A DNA stretch of 64,000 bases, taken from contig CAJWBQ010000011.1 in assembly GCA_913020115.1 (NCBI GenBank), positions 1 through 64,000 of the forward strand. Reading direction: 5' to 3'. The DNA is from an uncultured Cellvibrionales bacterium. GTDB taxonomy: Bacteria > Pseudomonadota > Gammaproteobacteria > Pseudomonadales > Cellvibrionaceae. Position numbers and translations under genes: made by a program. This document shows, piece after piece, positions 46,974-55,419 of the stretch (position 1 is its first letter; every line of letters begins with the position of its first letter). Below the pieces are notes generated by a model, which searched no databases, had not been told where the DNA came from, and worked only from the letters and a program-made list of their open reading frames with translations.

Positions 46974-48233
46974 CTAAGCCACGTTAAATTGGGAAAAAGG
47001 TAAAAATGACACCGCGTCGCCAATCTCAATACGGGTGCTGCTTTCACATAGTTCTATTAAGCCGTCGGCACCGACCAGTGAGGTGAGAATACCAGAGCCT
47101 TGGCGGGGGTGCTTATCAACCTGCGAGCGTCCGTTTGTATCGACTTGCAAGTTCGCTCGCAGCCACTCTGTGCGCCCAGGTTTTTTACTGAGGCTAAAGG
47201 CGGCAGGCAGCGTTAGCTTGATGGGTTCTGGCCAGATTTGTCCCGACAAGGCACACAAGAGTGGGAAGCCGAAGCGCATAAAGCAAACTCCGGTGGCCAC
47301 TGGGTTGCCGGGGAAACCAATCAAAGCCGTGTTGGCGATATGGCCGAAGGCGAGCGGCCGACCCGGCTTAATGGCCAGACGCCAAAAATTTATTTGCCCC
47401 AATTGATTAATCGCGTGAGCTATGTGGTCTTTGTCGCCGGTTGAAACGCCACCTGAACTCAAAATTAAGTCGTGGTTTTTTGCGGCGAGATCAAGTGCTG
47501 CCACGGTAGCATCTAGTGTATCTGGCAGTATGCCCAAGTCGCTGACCTCGGCGCCTGTTTGCCGCACTTGGGTCATAAGCATGTAACGGTTCACGTCAAA
47601 GATGCCTCCCTCGGGCGGTGTTTGGCCGGGCTCATAAATTTCGTTGCCACTGGAAAATACCGCAACTTTTAAGCGCTTAAAGACGCTCAATTTGGCGTAG
47701 CCCATCGCGGCCGCACAGCCAATGTCCTGGGGGCGCAGTCGGTGCCCTGCGAGCAGAACGGTTTCCCCCGTGCTCATGTCTTCACCGGCGGGGCGCCAAT
47801 TTATGCCGGTTTTAGTGTGCTGTGGAATACTGACACTTTGCTCATCGGCGGTGACGTCTTCCTGCATAATAACGGTGTCTGCACCGGCAGGTAGAGGGGC
47901 GCCGGTAAAAATTCGCGCAGCACTTCCGGATTGTAATGGCGCGGGTGTTTCGCCGCCGGCGGCAATGTAGGCGCTTATCGCTAAGGTGGTTTCAATATTG
48001 GCGCTAAGGTCTTGGCTGTTAAAAGCATAACCGTCTACCGCGGCATTGTTGAAAGGTGGCACGTTATTAGGGCTCACAAGGTTCTGCGCGAGAATCCGCC
48101 CTTTGGCGTTTGCCAGCGAAACCTCTTCGCAGCCCACCACCGGGCTTACACCTGCGCGCAAGCGCGCCAAGGCCTCTTCCGCGGGAAGCAGTTTGTGGTG
48201 TTCGGCAAAACAATCGTTCAGGATAGTGGCCAT
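46974..48233 (-). CDS. moeA: MoeA paralogue, copy 2
   Basis: The 419-residue MoeA-family protein keeps the fold and most motifs: GAPLPAGADTVIMQED, LILSSGGVSTGDKDHIAHAI and LIGFPGNPVATG. It differs in the substrate loop: PPFNNAAVDGYAFN replaces the usual DNSAMDGYA, so the first Asp is Asn and Ser-Ala-Met becomes Ala-Ala-Val. The ATG at 48233 lies 11 bases after mobB. Together with a tungstate-type transporter in the operon, this copy could handle another metal or state, as proposed for dual MoeA proteins elsewhere. Confidence 0.9.
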   Translation of the reverse strand: MATILNDCFAEHHKLLPAEEALARLRAGVSPVVGCEEVSLANAKGRILAQNLVSPNNVPPFNNAAVDGYAFNSQDLSANIETTLAISAYIAAGGETPAPLQSGSAARIFTGAPLPAGADTVIMQEDVTADEQSVSIPQHTKTGINWRPAGEDMSTGETVLLAGHRLRPQDIGCAAAMGYAKLSVFKRLKVAVFSSGNEIYEPGQTPPEGGIFDVNRYMLMTQVRQTGAEVSDLGILPDTLDATVAALDLAAKNHDLILSSGGVSTGDKDHIAHAINQLGQINFWRLAIKPGRPLAFGHIANTALIGFPGNPVATGVCFMRFGFPLLCALSGQIWPEPIKLTLPAAFSLSKKPGRTEWLRANLQVDTNGRSQVDKHPRQGSGILTSLVGADGLIELCESSTRIEIGDAVSFLPFSQFNVA

Positions 48234-48244
48234 AGGTATTTGTA

Positions 48245-48763
48245 CTACTGAGATTCGAGTTGGCAGTGTTCAACAATGAAGTCGGCAATGCCGTCAACAT
48301 TGTTGAGTGCGAATAATGGTCCCTTGCAGCCGTAGTCGGCGGGCTCAAGTTGGGCGTCAGACACCAAAGCGACTAAATTGTTGGCCGATTCGGGCAGCGC
48401 ATCGGTATTGTTTTCCGCTCGAATAACTTGCAGTTTAGGGTGCTCTTCTAATTTGTAGCCTTCGATAATGACCAGATCGACGGGCGCCATACGGGCAAGT
48501 AATTCACTCATGCTCGCCTCTTGCTCGGCCGCAACTTCGTGCATCAAAGCCCAGCGTTTTCCTGAAGCAATCAGCACTTCTTGAGCGCCCGCGCCGCGAT
48601 GTTTGTAGCTGTCGGTGCCCACTTTGTCGATGTCAAAATTATGGTGGGCGTGCTTGAGTGTCGAGATGCGGTAACCGCGTTCACGTAGATTTTCTATCAG
48701 GTTTACCACCAAAGTGGTTTTGCCGCTGTTTTTCCAGCCGGTGATACCAAATACTTTTTGCAT
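48245..48763 (-). CDS. mobB: Molybdopterin-guanine dinucleotide biosynthesis adapter MobB
   Basis: The 172-residue GTP-binding protein has a P-loop, GITGWKNSGKTTLVVNLI, near the start, then KHAHHNFDIDKVGTDSYKHR and VIIEGYKLEEHPKLQVIR. It assists MobA in making the guanine dinucleotide form of the cofactor, which nitrate reductases of the NasA type need. The ATG at 48763 fits the family; the frame to 48793 adds ten residues. mobA is not in the window. Confidence 0.92.
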   Translation of the reverse strand: MQKVFGITGWKNSGKTTLVVNLIENLRERGYRISTLKHAHHNFDIDKVGTDSYKHRGAGAQEVLIASGKRWALMHEVAAEQEASMSELLARMAPVDLVIIEGYKLEEHPKLQVIRAENNTDALPESANNLVALVSDAQLEPADYGCKGPLFALNNVDGIADFIVEHCQLESQ

Positions 48764-48764
48764 G

Positions 48765-49571
48765 TTAATTCTCTGATTTTGCCATGCCAGCATGAAACAA
48801 TTGCTGGCCGTTCACTTGAAACGTTTCTATCGCCGCTTGCCCTGCCGGGCCCGTGAGCCAAGTGTAAAACAGCTCGGCACTGGCCTGTGGTGGGTGGGCG
48901 CTGGTGTTTGGGTTGACCGTGACAAGACTGTATTGGTTCTGTTTGGCCTGTGGTGTGCTGACGATAAGCTCTAGTGAGAGTTTGGCCTGATAGGCCTGCC
49001 AAGTGGCCCAGTCGCAAAGTGTGTAGGCTTGCAGTTGGCTGGCAAGTTGCAAGGTGGGGCCCATGCCGCGGCCACTTTTTATATAGTGTTCGCCGCTGGG
49101 CTCTATGCCTAATTGCGAGAGCAGTTTTTGTTCGAAAGCCTGGGTTCCACTGCCATCGTCTCTGGAAATAAAAGGCAGTCTTTGTTCGTGTAGGCTTTGT
49201 AGCGCGTCAGACAGGGACGCCTTATCATTTAGCTTGAGGCCTGAATTTTTGGGCCCGACTAGTAAGAAATGATTGTAAAATACCGGTGTGCGAGCCAAGC
49301 CCATGCCACTTTCAATAAAGGCTTGTTCGGCCTTGGGTGCATGAGTGAGTGCGATGTCTATGTCTCCGCGTTTGGCGGCATTAAACACCTGGCCGCTGCT
49401 CAATACTACGCTGCGTATGGCAATGCCGTGGGTCGCGTAAAAATCTGCTTGCAGGTGCTCGAGCAAACCAGAATCTCTAAGGGTTGTAGTGGTTCCCAGT
49501 GCAAGAGGTCCTGCGGCATAGCTTGTTGCGTTTAGGCAAAAAATGCTGAGTAGGGTGATTATATATTTCAT
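48765..49571 (-). CDS. tupA: Tungstate/oxyanion ABC transporter substrate-binding protein TupA
   Basis: The 268-residue periplasmic protein has a signal peptide (cleavage near SYAAG). The ligand-loop motif LGTTTTLRDSGLLEHL is typical of TupA rather than ModA. Also present are DIALTHAPKAEQAFIESGMG and ISRDDGSGTQAFEQKLL. TupA proteins bind tungstate with very high affinity; some relatives also take molybdate, so the true ligand is open. Its start overlaps the tupC stop by four bases. It lies inside a Moco operon. Confidence 0.9.
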   Translation of the reverse strand: MKYIITLLSIFCLNATSYAAGPLALGTTTTLRDSGLLEHLQADFYATHGIAIRSVVLSSGQVFNAAKRGDIDIALTHAPKAEQAFIESGMGLARTPVFYNHFLLVGPKNSGLKLNDKASLSDALQSLHEQRLPFISRDDGSGTQAFEQKLLSQLGIEPSGEHYIKSGRGMGPTLQLASQLQAYTLCDWATWQAYQAKLSLELIVSTPQAKQNQYSLVTVNPNTSAHPPQASAELFYTWLTGPAGQAAIETFQVNGQQLFHAGMAKSEN

Positions 49572-50287
49572 GGCATAAAGCCTTGCACTGACAAAAATCG
49601 CTGGGCAACGGGACTTTTTGGCGTGGCAAAAAAAGCGCTGGCACTTTGTTGTTCACACACCTGGCCATGGTCGAGAAAAGTAATGGTGTCGGCTAGTCGT
49701 TGAGCCTGACCGAGATTGTGTGTGCTCATAATTATTTTAGTGCCGCCGAGATGCAGATTGGCAATTAATGTTTCCATGCGCTCTGTAGCATCGGGGTCGA
49801 GGTTGGCAGTAGGTTCATCCAGGAACAACACCTCGGGTGCGGTAGCCCAAGCGCGGGCAATGGCCACAATTTGCTGCTGGCCAGTCGACAAGGTGGTGGC
49901 GTTGCGTGAGGACAAATGCTCTATGTCGGCCCATTTCAAGGCGGCGCGCGCGCGGGGAAGAGCCTGATCTTTTGGCAAGCTTTGCAGCGCAAAACAAAGG
50001 TTTGCTAAAACACTGCGCTGCAGTAATACCGGCTTTTGAAACACTAGAGTGTAGGGCGGTAAATCACCTCGTTTGGTCGAGAGTGTTTTGGCCCATTGCA
50101 GCTGGCCAGAGCTGGGTTGAATGAGGCCGCAGCACAATTTAAGCAAGAGTGTTTTACCCGCGCCATTTGCGCCGAGAATGACGCTTAGGTTTTTTGCTTC
50201 AAAAGAGATATTGATTTGCCGCAATAATTTTCTCTGAGCAATTTGATAGCTCACATCGTTTAAGTTTAGTGGCAGAAGCGTAGTCAT
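49568..50287 (-). CDS. tupC: Tungstate/oxyanion ABC transporter ATP-binding protein TupC
   Basis: The 239-residue ABC ATPase has Walker A LGANGAGKT, signature LSTGQQQIVAIARAWA, Walker B EVLFLDEPTANLDP and the H-loop region IIMSTHNLGQAQRLAD. It powers the uptake system with TupB and TupA. The start overlaps the tupB stop by one base. Q-loop VFQKPVLLQRSV is present. Confidence 0.92.
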   Translation of the reverse strand: MTTLLPLNLNDVSYQIAQRKLLRQINISFEAKNLSVILGANGAGKTLLLKLCCGLIQPSSGQLQWAKTLSTKRGDLPPYTLVFQKPVLLQRSVLANLCFALQSLPKDQALPRARAALKWADIEHLSSRNATTLSTGQQQIVAIARAWATAPEVLFLDEPTANLDPDATERMETLIANLHLGGTKIIMSTHNLGQAQRLADTITFLDHGQVCEQQSASAFFATPKSPVAQRFLSVQGFMP

Positions 50288-50988
50288 TAGTTCGGGCTCT
50301 GCTGTAAACGACTAAAACTGTGGGCCAATATATTGATGGCTAGCGCCATGAGCATTAACACTAATCCCAAGGCCATGGCCATTTCTAAATTGCCTTTGCT
50401 GGTTTCCAGGGCGATAGCGGTGGTCATCACCCGTGTATAGTGATCAATATTGCCTCCCACCATCATAACCGCACCGATCTCAGCAATAGCGCGACCAAAA
50501 CCGGCAAGCCACACCGTTAGTAACTGATGCCGCCCCTCGTGAACCAAGGTGAAAAGATTTTGTCGGGTGGTGGTGTTAAACAAACGAAATTGATCGCCAA
50601 ACTTTGCCCAGAGAGGGACAAAAACCTGCAAGCCCAAAGCGACAATAATCGGCGTAATTAGCAAACTCTGGGCAATAATCATGGCGCTGGGCGTGTAGAG
50701 CAAACCAAATATCCCCAGAGGGCCAGCGCGGGACAATAGGAGATATACCACTAAACCTATAACAACTGGAGGCATGGCCATGAGAGTATCAACAAGAATG
50801 CGCACAGCGCCGTGGCCGGGGAAATTCTTAATCGCTAAGGCGGCGGCAATGGGCAAGCCAAGTACAGTGGCGATCATCACCGCGCTTAAACTCACGCGAA
50901 AAGATAATGCGACGATTTCCCACAAATTACTGTCGAAGCGCAGCAGTAAGTTGAGTGCATGGCCAAACGACTGAGACAAATCACTCAT
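50287..50988 (-). CDS. tupB: Tungstate/oxyanion ABC transporter permease TupB
   Basis: The 233-residue inner-membrane permease has about five to six segments. The binding-protein-dependent permease motif EAA-loop is seen as AGFGRAIAEIGAVMMVGGNI. VDTLMAMPPVVIGLVVYLLL is typical of TupB/ModB-type permeases. It is the first tup gene, nine bases after moaA. Operon order is permease, ATPase, binding protein. Confidence 0.92.
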   Translation of the reverse strand: MSDLSQSFGHALNLLLRFDSNLWEIVALSFRVSLSAVMIATVLGLPIAAALAIKNFPGHGAVRILVDTLMAMPPVVIGLVVYLLLSRAGPLGIFGLLYTPSAMIIAQSLLITPIIVALGLQVFVPLWAKFGDQFRLFNTTTRQNLFTLVHEGRHQLLTVWLAGFGRAIAEIGAVMMVGGNIDHYTRVMTTAIALETSKGNLEMAMALGLVLMLMALAINILAHSFSRLQQSPN

Positions 50989-50996
50989 GCCGCGAA

Positions 50997-51983
50997 CTAG
51001 CCTCCTGTGGCATTCATAAAGCGCACAATTTGTGGCTCGTCGTCGTGATTGAAATAGTGGCGCTCGGGTTTGATGTCCATTGACGCCACAATCGCGTCTT
51101 TTAGCATTTGGTCATTGCCCGGGTGTTTGCGAAGAATCGCTTTTAGATCAACAGAGTGTTCATTGCCCAAGCAGAGCAGTAGAAGACCCTCTGCGGTGAG
51201 TCGAACCCGGTTGCAGCTTGAACAAAAGTTTTCACTGTGAGGTGAAATAAAACCAATGCGGCTATCGTGACCTGCAATATTCCAATAGCGTGAGGGACCA
51301 GCACTTTCGTCTTCCAGCGGCTGTAAAGCGTGCTGCTCTAGGATGATGGCTCTGAGCTCGGCACTAGAGCAAAATTCTTCTTTGCGGTCGTGTTCAGTGA
51401 TGCTGCCCAAAGGCATTTCTTCAATAAAGCTAATGTCTAGCTCGTTCTCAAGCGCGTAGTTGACAAGATCAAGCACCTCGTCGGCATTGCGGTTTTTCAT
51501 GATCACAACATTGAGTTTGATACGTTTGAAACCTTCGGCCTTGGCCGCTTGAATACCCGCTAAAACCTGAGTTAAATCACCAGTGCGGGTGAGGGCACGA
51601 AAGCGTTCGGGCTTGAGACTGTCGAGGCTCACATTAATGCGATTGACGCCGGCGTCGGCCAGCGTTTTGGCGTATTGGTCTAGGCGGGAACCGTTGCTCG
51701 AAAGGTTCAATTCCTTGAGGCCGGGTAGCTGCCCCAGCTGCTCAAATAACAGGCCAATGTCTTTGCGAATTAAGGGTTCACCGCCGGTGACTCGAATCTT
51801 GGTGACGCCAAGTTCTGTAAAGCAGCGTGCAACCGTAGTGAGCTCTTCTAGGCTCAGTAACTGGGCCCGTGGCACAAAGGTCATGTCTTCGGCCATGCAA
51901 TAGACGCAGCGGAAATCGCAGCGGTCTGTGACCGACAGGCGTATGTAATTGATTTCTCTATTGAATTTGTCTATTAAGGGCAT
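50997..51983 (-). CDS. moaA: GTP 3',8-cyclase MoaA
   Basis: This 328-residue radical-SAM enzyme carries out the first Moco step: GTP to cyclic pyranopterin precursor with MoaC. The N-terminal SAM cluster is RCDFRCVYC (Cys about 22, 26, 29). The C-terminal cluster is [33 protein letters not shown] and [12 protein letters not shown] are conserved. The C-terminal Gly-Gly tail is present, as required in the E. coli enzyme. moaC, moaD and moaE are not in this window. No clear Moco riboswitch was recognised upstream. Confidence 0.96.
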   Translation of the reverse strand: MPLIDKFNREINYIRLSVTDRCDFRCVYCMAEDMTFVPRAQLLSLEELTTVARCFTELGVTKIRVTGGEPLIRKDIGLLFEQLGQLPGLKELNLSSNGSRLDQYAKTLADAGVNRINVSLDSLKPERFRALTRTGDLTQVLAGIQAAKAEGFKRIKLNVVIMKNRNADEVLDLVNYALENELDISFIEEMPLGSITEHDRKEEFCSSAELRAIILEQHALQPLEDESAGPSRYWNIAGHDSRIGFISPHSENFCSSCNRVRLTAEGLLLLCLGNEHSVDLKAILRKHPGNDQMLKDAIVASMDIKPERHYFNHDDEPQIVRFMNATGG

Positions 51984-52062
51984 GATTTAGGCTGCTGATT
52001 TGGCGGTTTATTGTGGTTTCGGACCCCTTTGGGTTCAGCCCGAGATTCTACCAGTAATTTGG

Positions 52063-52560
52063 CTAAATTGCTTGGTTTGAGGCAGGTGTGGGGCGGCGAA
52101 TTTCGTGATCTCTCCAGCCTAGGCCCCCAATGTTCAAGTAGTTTTTAGAATATCCTTATTTTTCAAAACCCGCATGAGAGACTAGGCTAGTTGACGCCTT
52201 ATTGTTGGGTTGAATGTTGGCCTCTATGCGATGTAACTTTAACTCCTCAAAGGCCTTGCTGTGTAAAAGCTTAATTCCTATGGTCATGTACCCGTTCCCC
52301 TCGTGTGGCGAGAAAATCTCATAACCCAAATAGGCAGACTGAAAGTAGCCTCTCACAATTCCAGAGATATTGAATGCGCCGACGATTTCTTTAGAGCTTT
52401 CTAAGCACAAGAAGTAGCGATATTCCGCACTGAGAAAAGCCTCATAGTCCTCAGGAGGTTAGACCCAAGGTTGGTGGATTGAGGAACTTCGTTTGTAGCA
52501 ATCCTTTACATGCTCCTTATCATTAGCTTCAATTTGTCTTAAAAATAGCACTGGACTCAA
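52063..52560 (-). pseudogene. GNAT (RimJ/RimL-like) acetyltransferase pseudogene with two in-frame TAA codons
   Basis: The minus frame from TTG 52560 to the stop at 52063-52065 spans 166 codons. It reads as a RimJ-like GNAT throughout: SPVLFLRQIEANDKEHV, RSSSIHQPWV, then TAA (52459-52461), PPEDYEAFLSAEYRYFLCLE, GYEIFSPHEGNGYMTIGIKL, NIQPNNKASTSLVSHAGFEK, then TAA (52156-52158), GYSKNYLNIG and GWRDHE. The motifs on both sides of each TAA match the family in the same frame, so these look like nonsense mutations, not frameshifts. A codon such as GAA to TAA at the second site would fit. Only an 83-codon middle piece remains open. Confidence 0.8.
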
Positions 52561-52707
52561 ATCCCTTTTTATTCATAATTGTCAGTTGAAACCACAGCCA
52601 GATCTTGGTGCAGATCAGTGTTTTTTTGATCATATCTCGGCGCAGGTAAAAATCAACAGCCCTAATTGGCTACTATCTTAACGAAGACTACTTAAAAGTT
52701 AACAGTA

Positions 52708-53235
52708 ATGAACTACGAAAATAAAACCACGGGAAAGAATATCTTTACCAAACTGATGTCTATGGACGATGCAACCTGGGAGCGTCATGCTAGCCCGATG
52801 AGTGTTTGGTCTCGAGTAGTGACGGGTGTTCCGGTGACCTTTTTGGCAGTCTGGAGCATAAAACCGCTGGCTTGGTGGAGCTTAATCGTAATTTTCATTT
52901 CTGTCTTTTGGTTGTGGCTTAATCCAAGGTTGTTTTCGGCTCCAAAAAGCACCAATAACTGGGCCTCTAAAGTCACCTTTGGTGAAAGAGTTTGGCTTAA
53001 CCGTTCTGAATGCCCAATTCCAGAGCATCATGCTAAATGGGCGAATACCCTATCTATAATTTCAGGTCTTGGTTTCTTTGTTGGGATTGTTGGCGCCTAT
53101 TTAAACTGGCCGCTTCCTGCGCTTGCGGGTGGGCTTATATCTTGGTTTGGTAAAATGTGGTTTTGCGATCGCATGGTTTGGCTTTTTGAAGATATGAAGG
53201 GTGTGCGTGATGATTATGCAGGTTGGTTGAAATAA
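52708..53235 (+). CDS. DUF6653-like membrane protein
   Basis: The 175-residue protein has about four membrane segments (about 37-52, 55-72, 112-130, 133-150). It has the pattern ATWERHASPMSVWSRV near the start and ending FEDMKGVRDDYAGWLK, as in a small family of conserved membrane proteins I match to DUF6653. Function is unknown. The ATG has only a weak ribosome-binding site. It is the first of three short co-directional genes, but spacing (93 bases) does not prove an operon. Confidence 0.65.
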   Translation: MNYENKTTGKNIFTKLMSMDDATWERHASPMSVWSRVVTGVPVTFLAVWSIKPLAWWSLIVIFISVFWLWLNPRLFSAPKSTNNWASKVTFGERVWLNRSECPIPEHHAKWANTLSIISGLGFFVGIVGAYLNWPLPALAGGLISWFGKMWFCDRMVWLFEDMKGVRDDYAGWLK

Positions 53236-53328
53236 TTTGAGGCACTGATGGAAGTTAGAGCCAAATTTGATGGCATTGATTGCGATATTTCTTTAACTGT
53301 CTAGTTGGTAATAAGGAGGGCGTACATT

Positions 53329-53700
53329 ATGGAAGAAAAAATTCACAAAGCATCATGTCATTGTGGGGCAGTTCAATATGAATTGAGTTTGCCAAATGGT
53401 CTTGATGAGCTTCGGCGTTGTAATTGTTCTATGTGTCGCAGGCGAGGAGCAATTGTTTCATCTGTTACATTGGATGGAATAAAAATCGTAAAAGGTGAAA
53501 GCTTCCTTTCGCTCTATCAATTCAATACGATGACCGCTAAGCATTACTTCTGTTCGAAATGTGGTATTTATACACACCACCAGAGGCGCTCTAATCCTGA
53601 TCAATACGGTTTTAATGTGGCCTGTTTAGAAGGCGTAGACCCTTTTGAGCTTGGTGAGGTTCTAATGCTTGATGGCGTTAATCACCCGGCAGATCAGTAG
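53329..53700 (+). CDS. GFA-family (glutathione-dependent formaldehyde-activating enzyme-like) protein
   Basis: The 123-residue zinc-binding protein has the GFA cysteine pattern: ASCHCGAVQYEL (CxC), RRCNCSMCRRRGA and KHYFCSKCGIYTHHQRR. Members with this domain bind glutathione adducts or act as small hydrolytic or unknown enzymes; few have known functions. The ATG at 53329 follows AAGGAGGG, an excellent ribosome-binding site; a frame extension to 53305 lies upstream of that site and is rejected. Confidence 0.85.
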   Translation: MEEKIHKASCHCGAVQYELSLPNGLDELRRCNCSMCRRRGAIVSSVTLDGIKIVKGESFLSLYQFNTMTAKHYFCSKCGIYTHHQRRSNPDQYGFNVACLEGVDPFELGEVLMLDGVNHPADQ

Positions 53701-53725
53701 ATCTGTAATTTAAGGATATGTGTTT

Positions 53726-54034
53726 ATGTTAGAACTTCGTCCAAATTGTGAGTTTTGTGATAAGGATCTACCGCCAGAGTCTACAGAAGCTTGCATATGT
53801 ACCTATGAATGTACATTTTGCACAAACTGCGTAGAAAGCTTGTTGCAAAACGTATGCCCCAACTGTGGTGGTGGCTTTACCGCTAGGCCTGTACGACCAA
53901 ATACCGCGCATAGAGATAATGTAAGCCTAGCCAATCAACCAGCATCTACTGCGCGCGTGTTAAGCAAATTCAGTCGTCAGGAGGTCGAAGAATTTTGTAG
54001 TGTTATTAAAGATATTGCACCAGAGGCGCGTTAA
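53726..54034 (+). CDS. DUF1272-family cysteine-rich protein
   Basis: The 102-residue protein begins with the DUF1272 zinc-ribbon-like domain: LELRPNCEFCDKDLPPES, YECTFCTNCVESLL, NVCPNCGGGF. The remaining 40 residues are not conserved in my recognition. It is probably a cytoplasmic metal-binding protein; function is unknown. The ATG at 53726 has TAAGGA nine bases upstream and is preferred over a GTG at 53720. It follows the GFA gene by 25 bases, so co-transcription is likely. Confidence 0.85.
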   Translation: MLELRPNCEFCDKDLPPESTEACICTYECTFCTNCVESLLQNVCPNCGGGFTARPVRPNTAHRDNVSLANQPASTARVLSKFSRQEVEEFCSVIKDIAPEAR

Positions 54035-54077
54035 ATTGCATCAATGCGTAGTCAAAATACGCAGCTGGACGTCGCAA

Positions 54078-54107
54078 TTTGTTGATTTGTTGATTTGTTG
54101 ATTTGAT
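54078..54107. repeat. Short tandem repeat, TTTGTTGAT x 3 plus partial copy
   Basis: Three exact 9-base units run from 54078 to 54104, with part of a fourth unit after them, in the 115-base gap before the next gene. Such a short repeat could vary by slippage and shift promoter or ribosome-binding spacing. Confidence 0.7.
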
Positions 54108-54167
54108 GGTTAAAGAGCGCCGCAATTACCCCCGCTAAATCAGCTTTGTTTGACTGCGTTTACTCCC

Positions 54168-54530
54168 ATGGATAACCTTATGAATTTCGAAGCAATGTCA
54201 GAACAAGAAATACTTGATATAGCCAATCCCATCATGGACAACTTGATGGAAGCCTCGACAAATATTGATCATGAACAGCATATTCGTGATTTCAGCAAGC
54301 GTATGTTGAAGATCGTAACACGGGACTACCTCGATGAAATCTGCGTAAGTTATCAAGCCGAGAAAGGGTTCTTCTCAGGAAGAGAGGTGACTGCTGTTTT
54401 CAGGCGGCCTAAGTCTGCGGCTATTGTTTGGAAACAATATTTCACTAAGACCCCCGGTGAATATGTTGCTGAAATGGTTTTAGTTCATGAAGATGGTCGG
54501 TTTTTGGTCGATCATGCGATGGTGTTCTAA
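54168..54530 (+). CDS. Conserved-looking hypothetical protein
   Basis: The 120-residue acidic protein has an N-terminal helical part (EQEILDIANPIMDNLMEAST) and a C-terminal beta-rich part (VTAVFRRPKSAAIVWKQYFT, then GEYVAEMVLVHEDGRFLVDH). I do not recognise a family; the compact alpha-plus-beta shape resembles small nuclear-transport-factor-like folds, which is only a guess. No clear ribosome-binding site is seen. ATG 54168 and ATG 54180 are both possible starts. Confidence 0.55.
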   Translation: MDNLMNFEAMSEQEILDIANPIMDNLMEASTNIDHEQHIRDFSKRMLKIVTRDYLDEICVSYQAEKGFFSGREVTAVFRRPKSAAIVWKQYFTKTPGEYVAEMVLVHEDGRFLVDHAMVF

Positions 54531-54611
54531 AAATCCAAATAAGGCGAAGTAATATTAATAGCTACCTTCATTAACTGTTTTGTAAACTGTTCCTTAGGCC
54601 TTCTCTTGGGC

Positions 54612-55325
54612 CTAAAATGGTGTCTTCTCCATCTTTTTCAGAAACCCTAGCTGAATGAGTGACTTCATATAACTTGTCGGTTTTCTGCTGAGTTGTTCGG
54701 AAAGAAGTTTGCTCATGCCTTCCTTAAAATTCAATCTTGGATATTCAGATAGAACTTCAGATAATGTCTTTTTGTGTATGTCGCTAATCCACAGAGCAGC
54801 TACATCGGCTCCGGCGCCATAATGCAAAAGTGCGATTTCAGGATCTAATTTGTGGGCTATTCCAACCGAGTTATGGTGAGCAACCATTTCATGGACTAAA
54901 TCAGCCTTCTCTGAGTTAATTTGATGTTCTATGCAGAATGATCTGGCCGCTTTTGCGCCATCAATCTCAAAGGTTTCACCCTTGTCGAATTCCGGAGTTA
55001 GACCAAGGTCATGCATTATTGCGCCAAGAAAAAAAACCTCTTTATCGAAGGGTTGTTTTACCTTGTGTGCCATCGCAATGCCAAAGGCGTAGCTGCGCAG
55101 GCAATGATTCACCAAGTGCTCTGGACTGTATTTAATGACCAGGTCTAAGGCTTTTTGGCTATTTTCAGAGTCTGGTATTTGGTATGACTCCTTTGCAACA
55201 TAGCGAATGTGATCTTTTGAAATAAATCGGCGTGTTTTTTGGTAGGCGTGAGTGATATCGCTAGATATGAAACTACATATCAAACAGGGTTTTGATGGCG
55301 GAAGTTTAGAATTTGTTAATTGCAC
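54612..55325 (-). CDS. HD-domain protein
   Basis: The protein is up to 237 residues, with an HD metal-dependent phosphohydrolase-type domain (about 75-175): LVNHCLRSYAFGIAMAHKVK, FLGAIMHDLGLTPEF, and MVAHHNSVGIA. The metal ligands His, His-Asp and His-His appear intact. Relatives are annotated as HD-family or cyanamide-hydratase-like proteins; the substrate is unknown. The start is uncertain: GTG 55325 and TTG 55283 are the in-frame options and both leave an unusual N-terminus that overlaps the region upstream of tetR. Confidence 0.75.
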   Translation of the reverse strand: MQLTNSKLPPSKPCLICSFISSDITHAYQKTRRFISKDHIRYVAKESYQIPDSENSQKALDLVIKYSPEHLVNHCLRSYAFGIAMAHKVKQPFDKEVFFLGAIMHDLGLTPEFDKGETFEIDGAKAARSFCIEHQINSEKADLVHEMVAHHNSVGIAHKLDPEIALLHYGAGADVAALWISDIHKKTLSEVLSEYPRLNFKEGMSKLLSEQLSRKPTSYMKSLIQLGFLKKMEKTPF

Positions 55326-55419
55326 GGGTGCGCCTCTTGATTATGTACTGGTTCGTATAATAATATATGGCCTAGGCTGGAGAGCTGTCAATTCTTTTTA
55401 TTCGAAACAGTACAAAATT

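Noticed and set aside
51984-52062. Moco riboswitch upstream of moaA
   Set aside because: The short gap to the GNAT pseudogene shows no convincing multi-stem structure or known motif; a covariance search would be needed.
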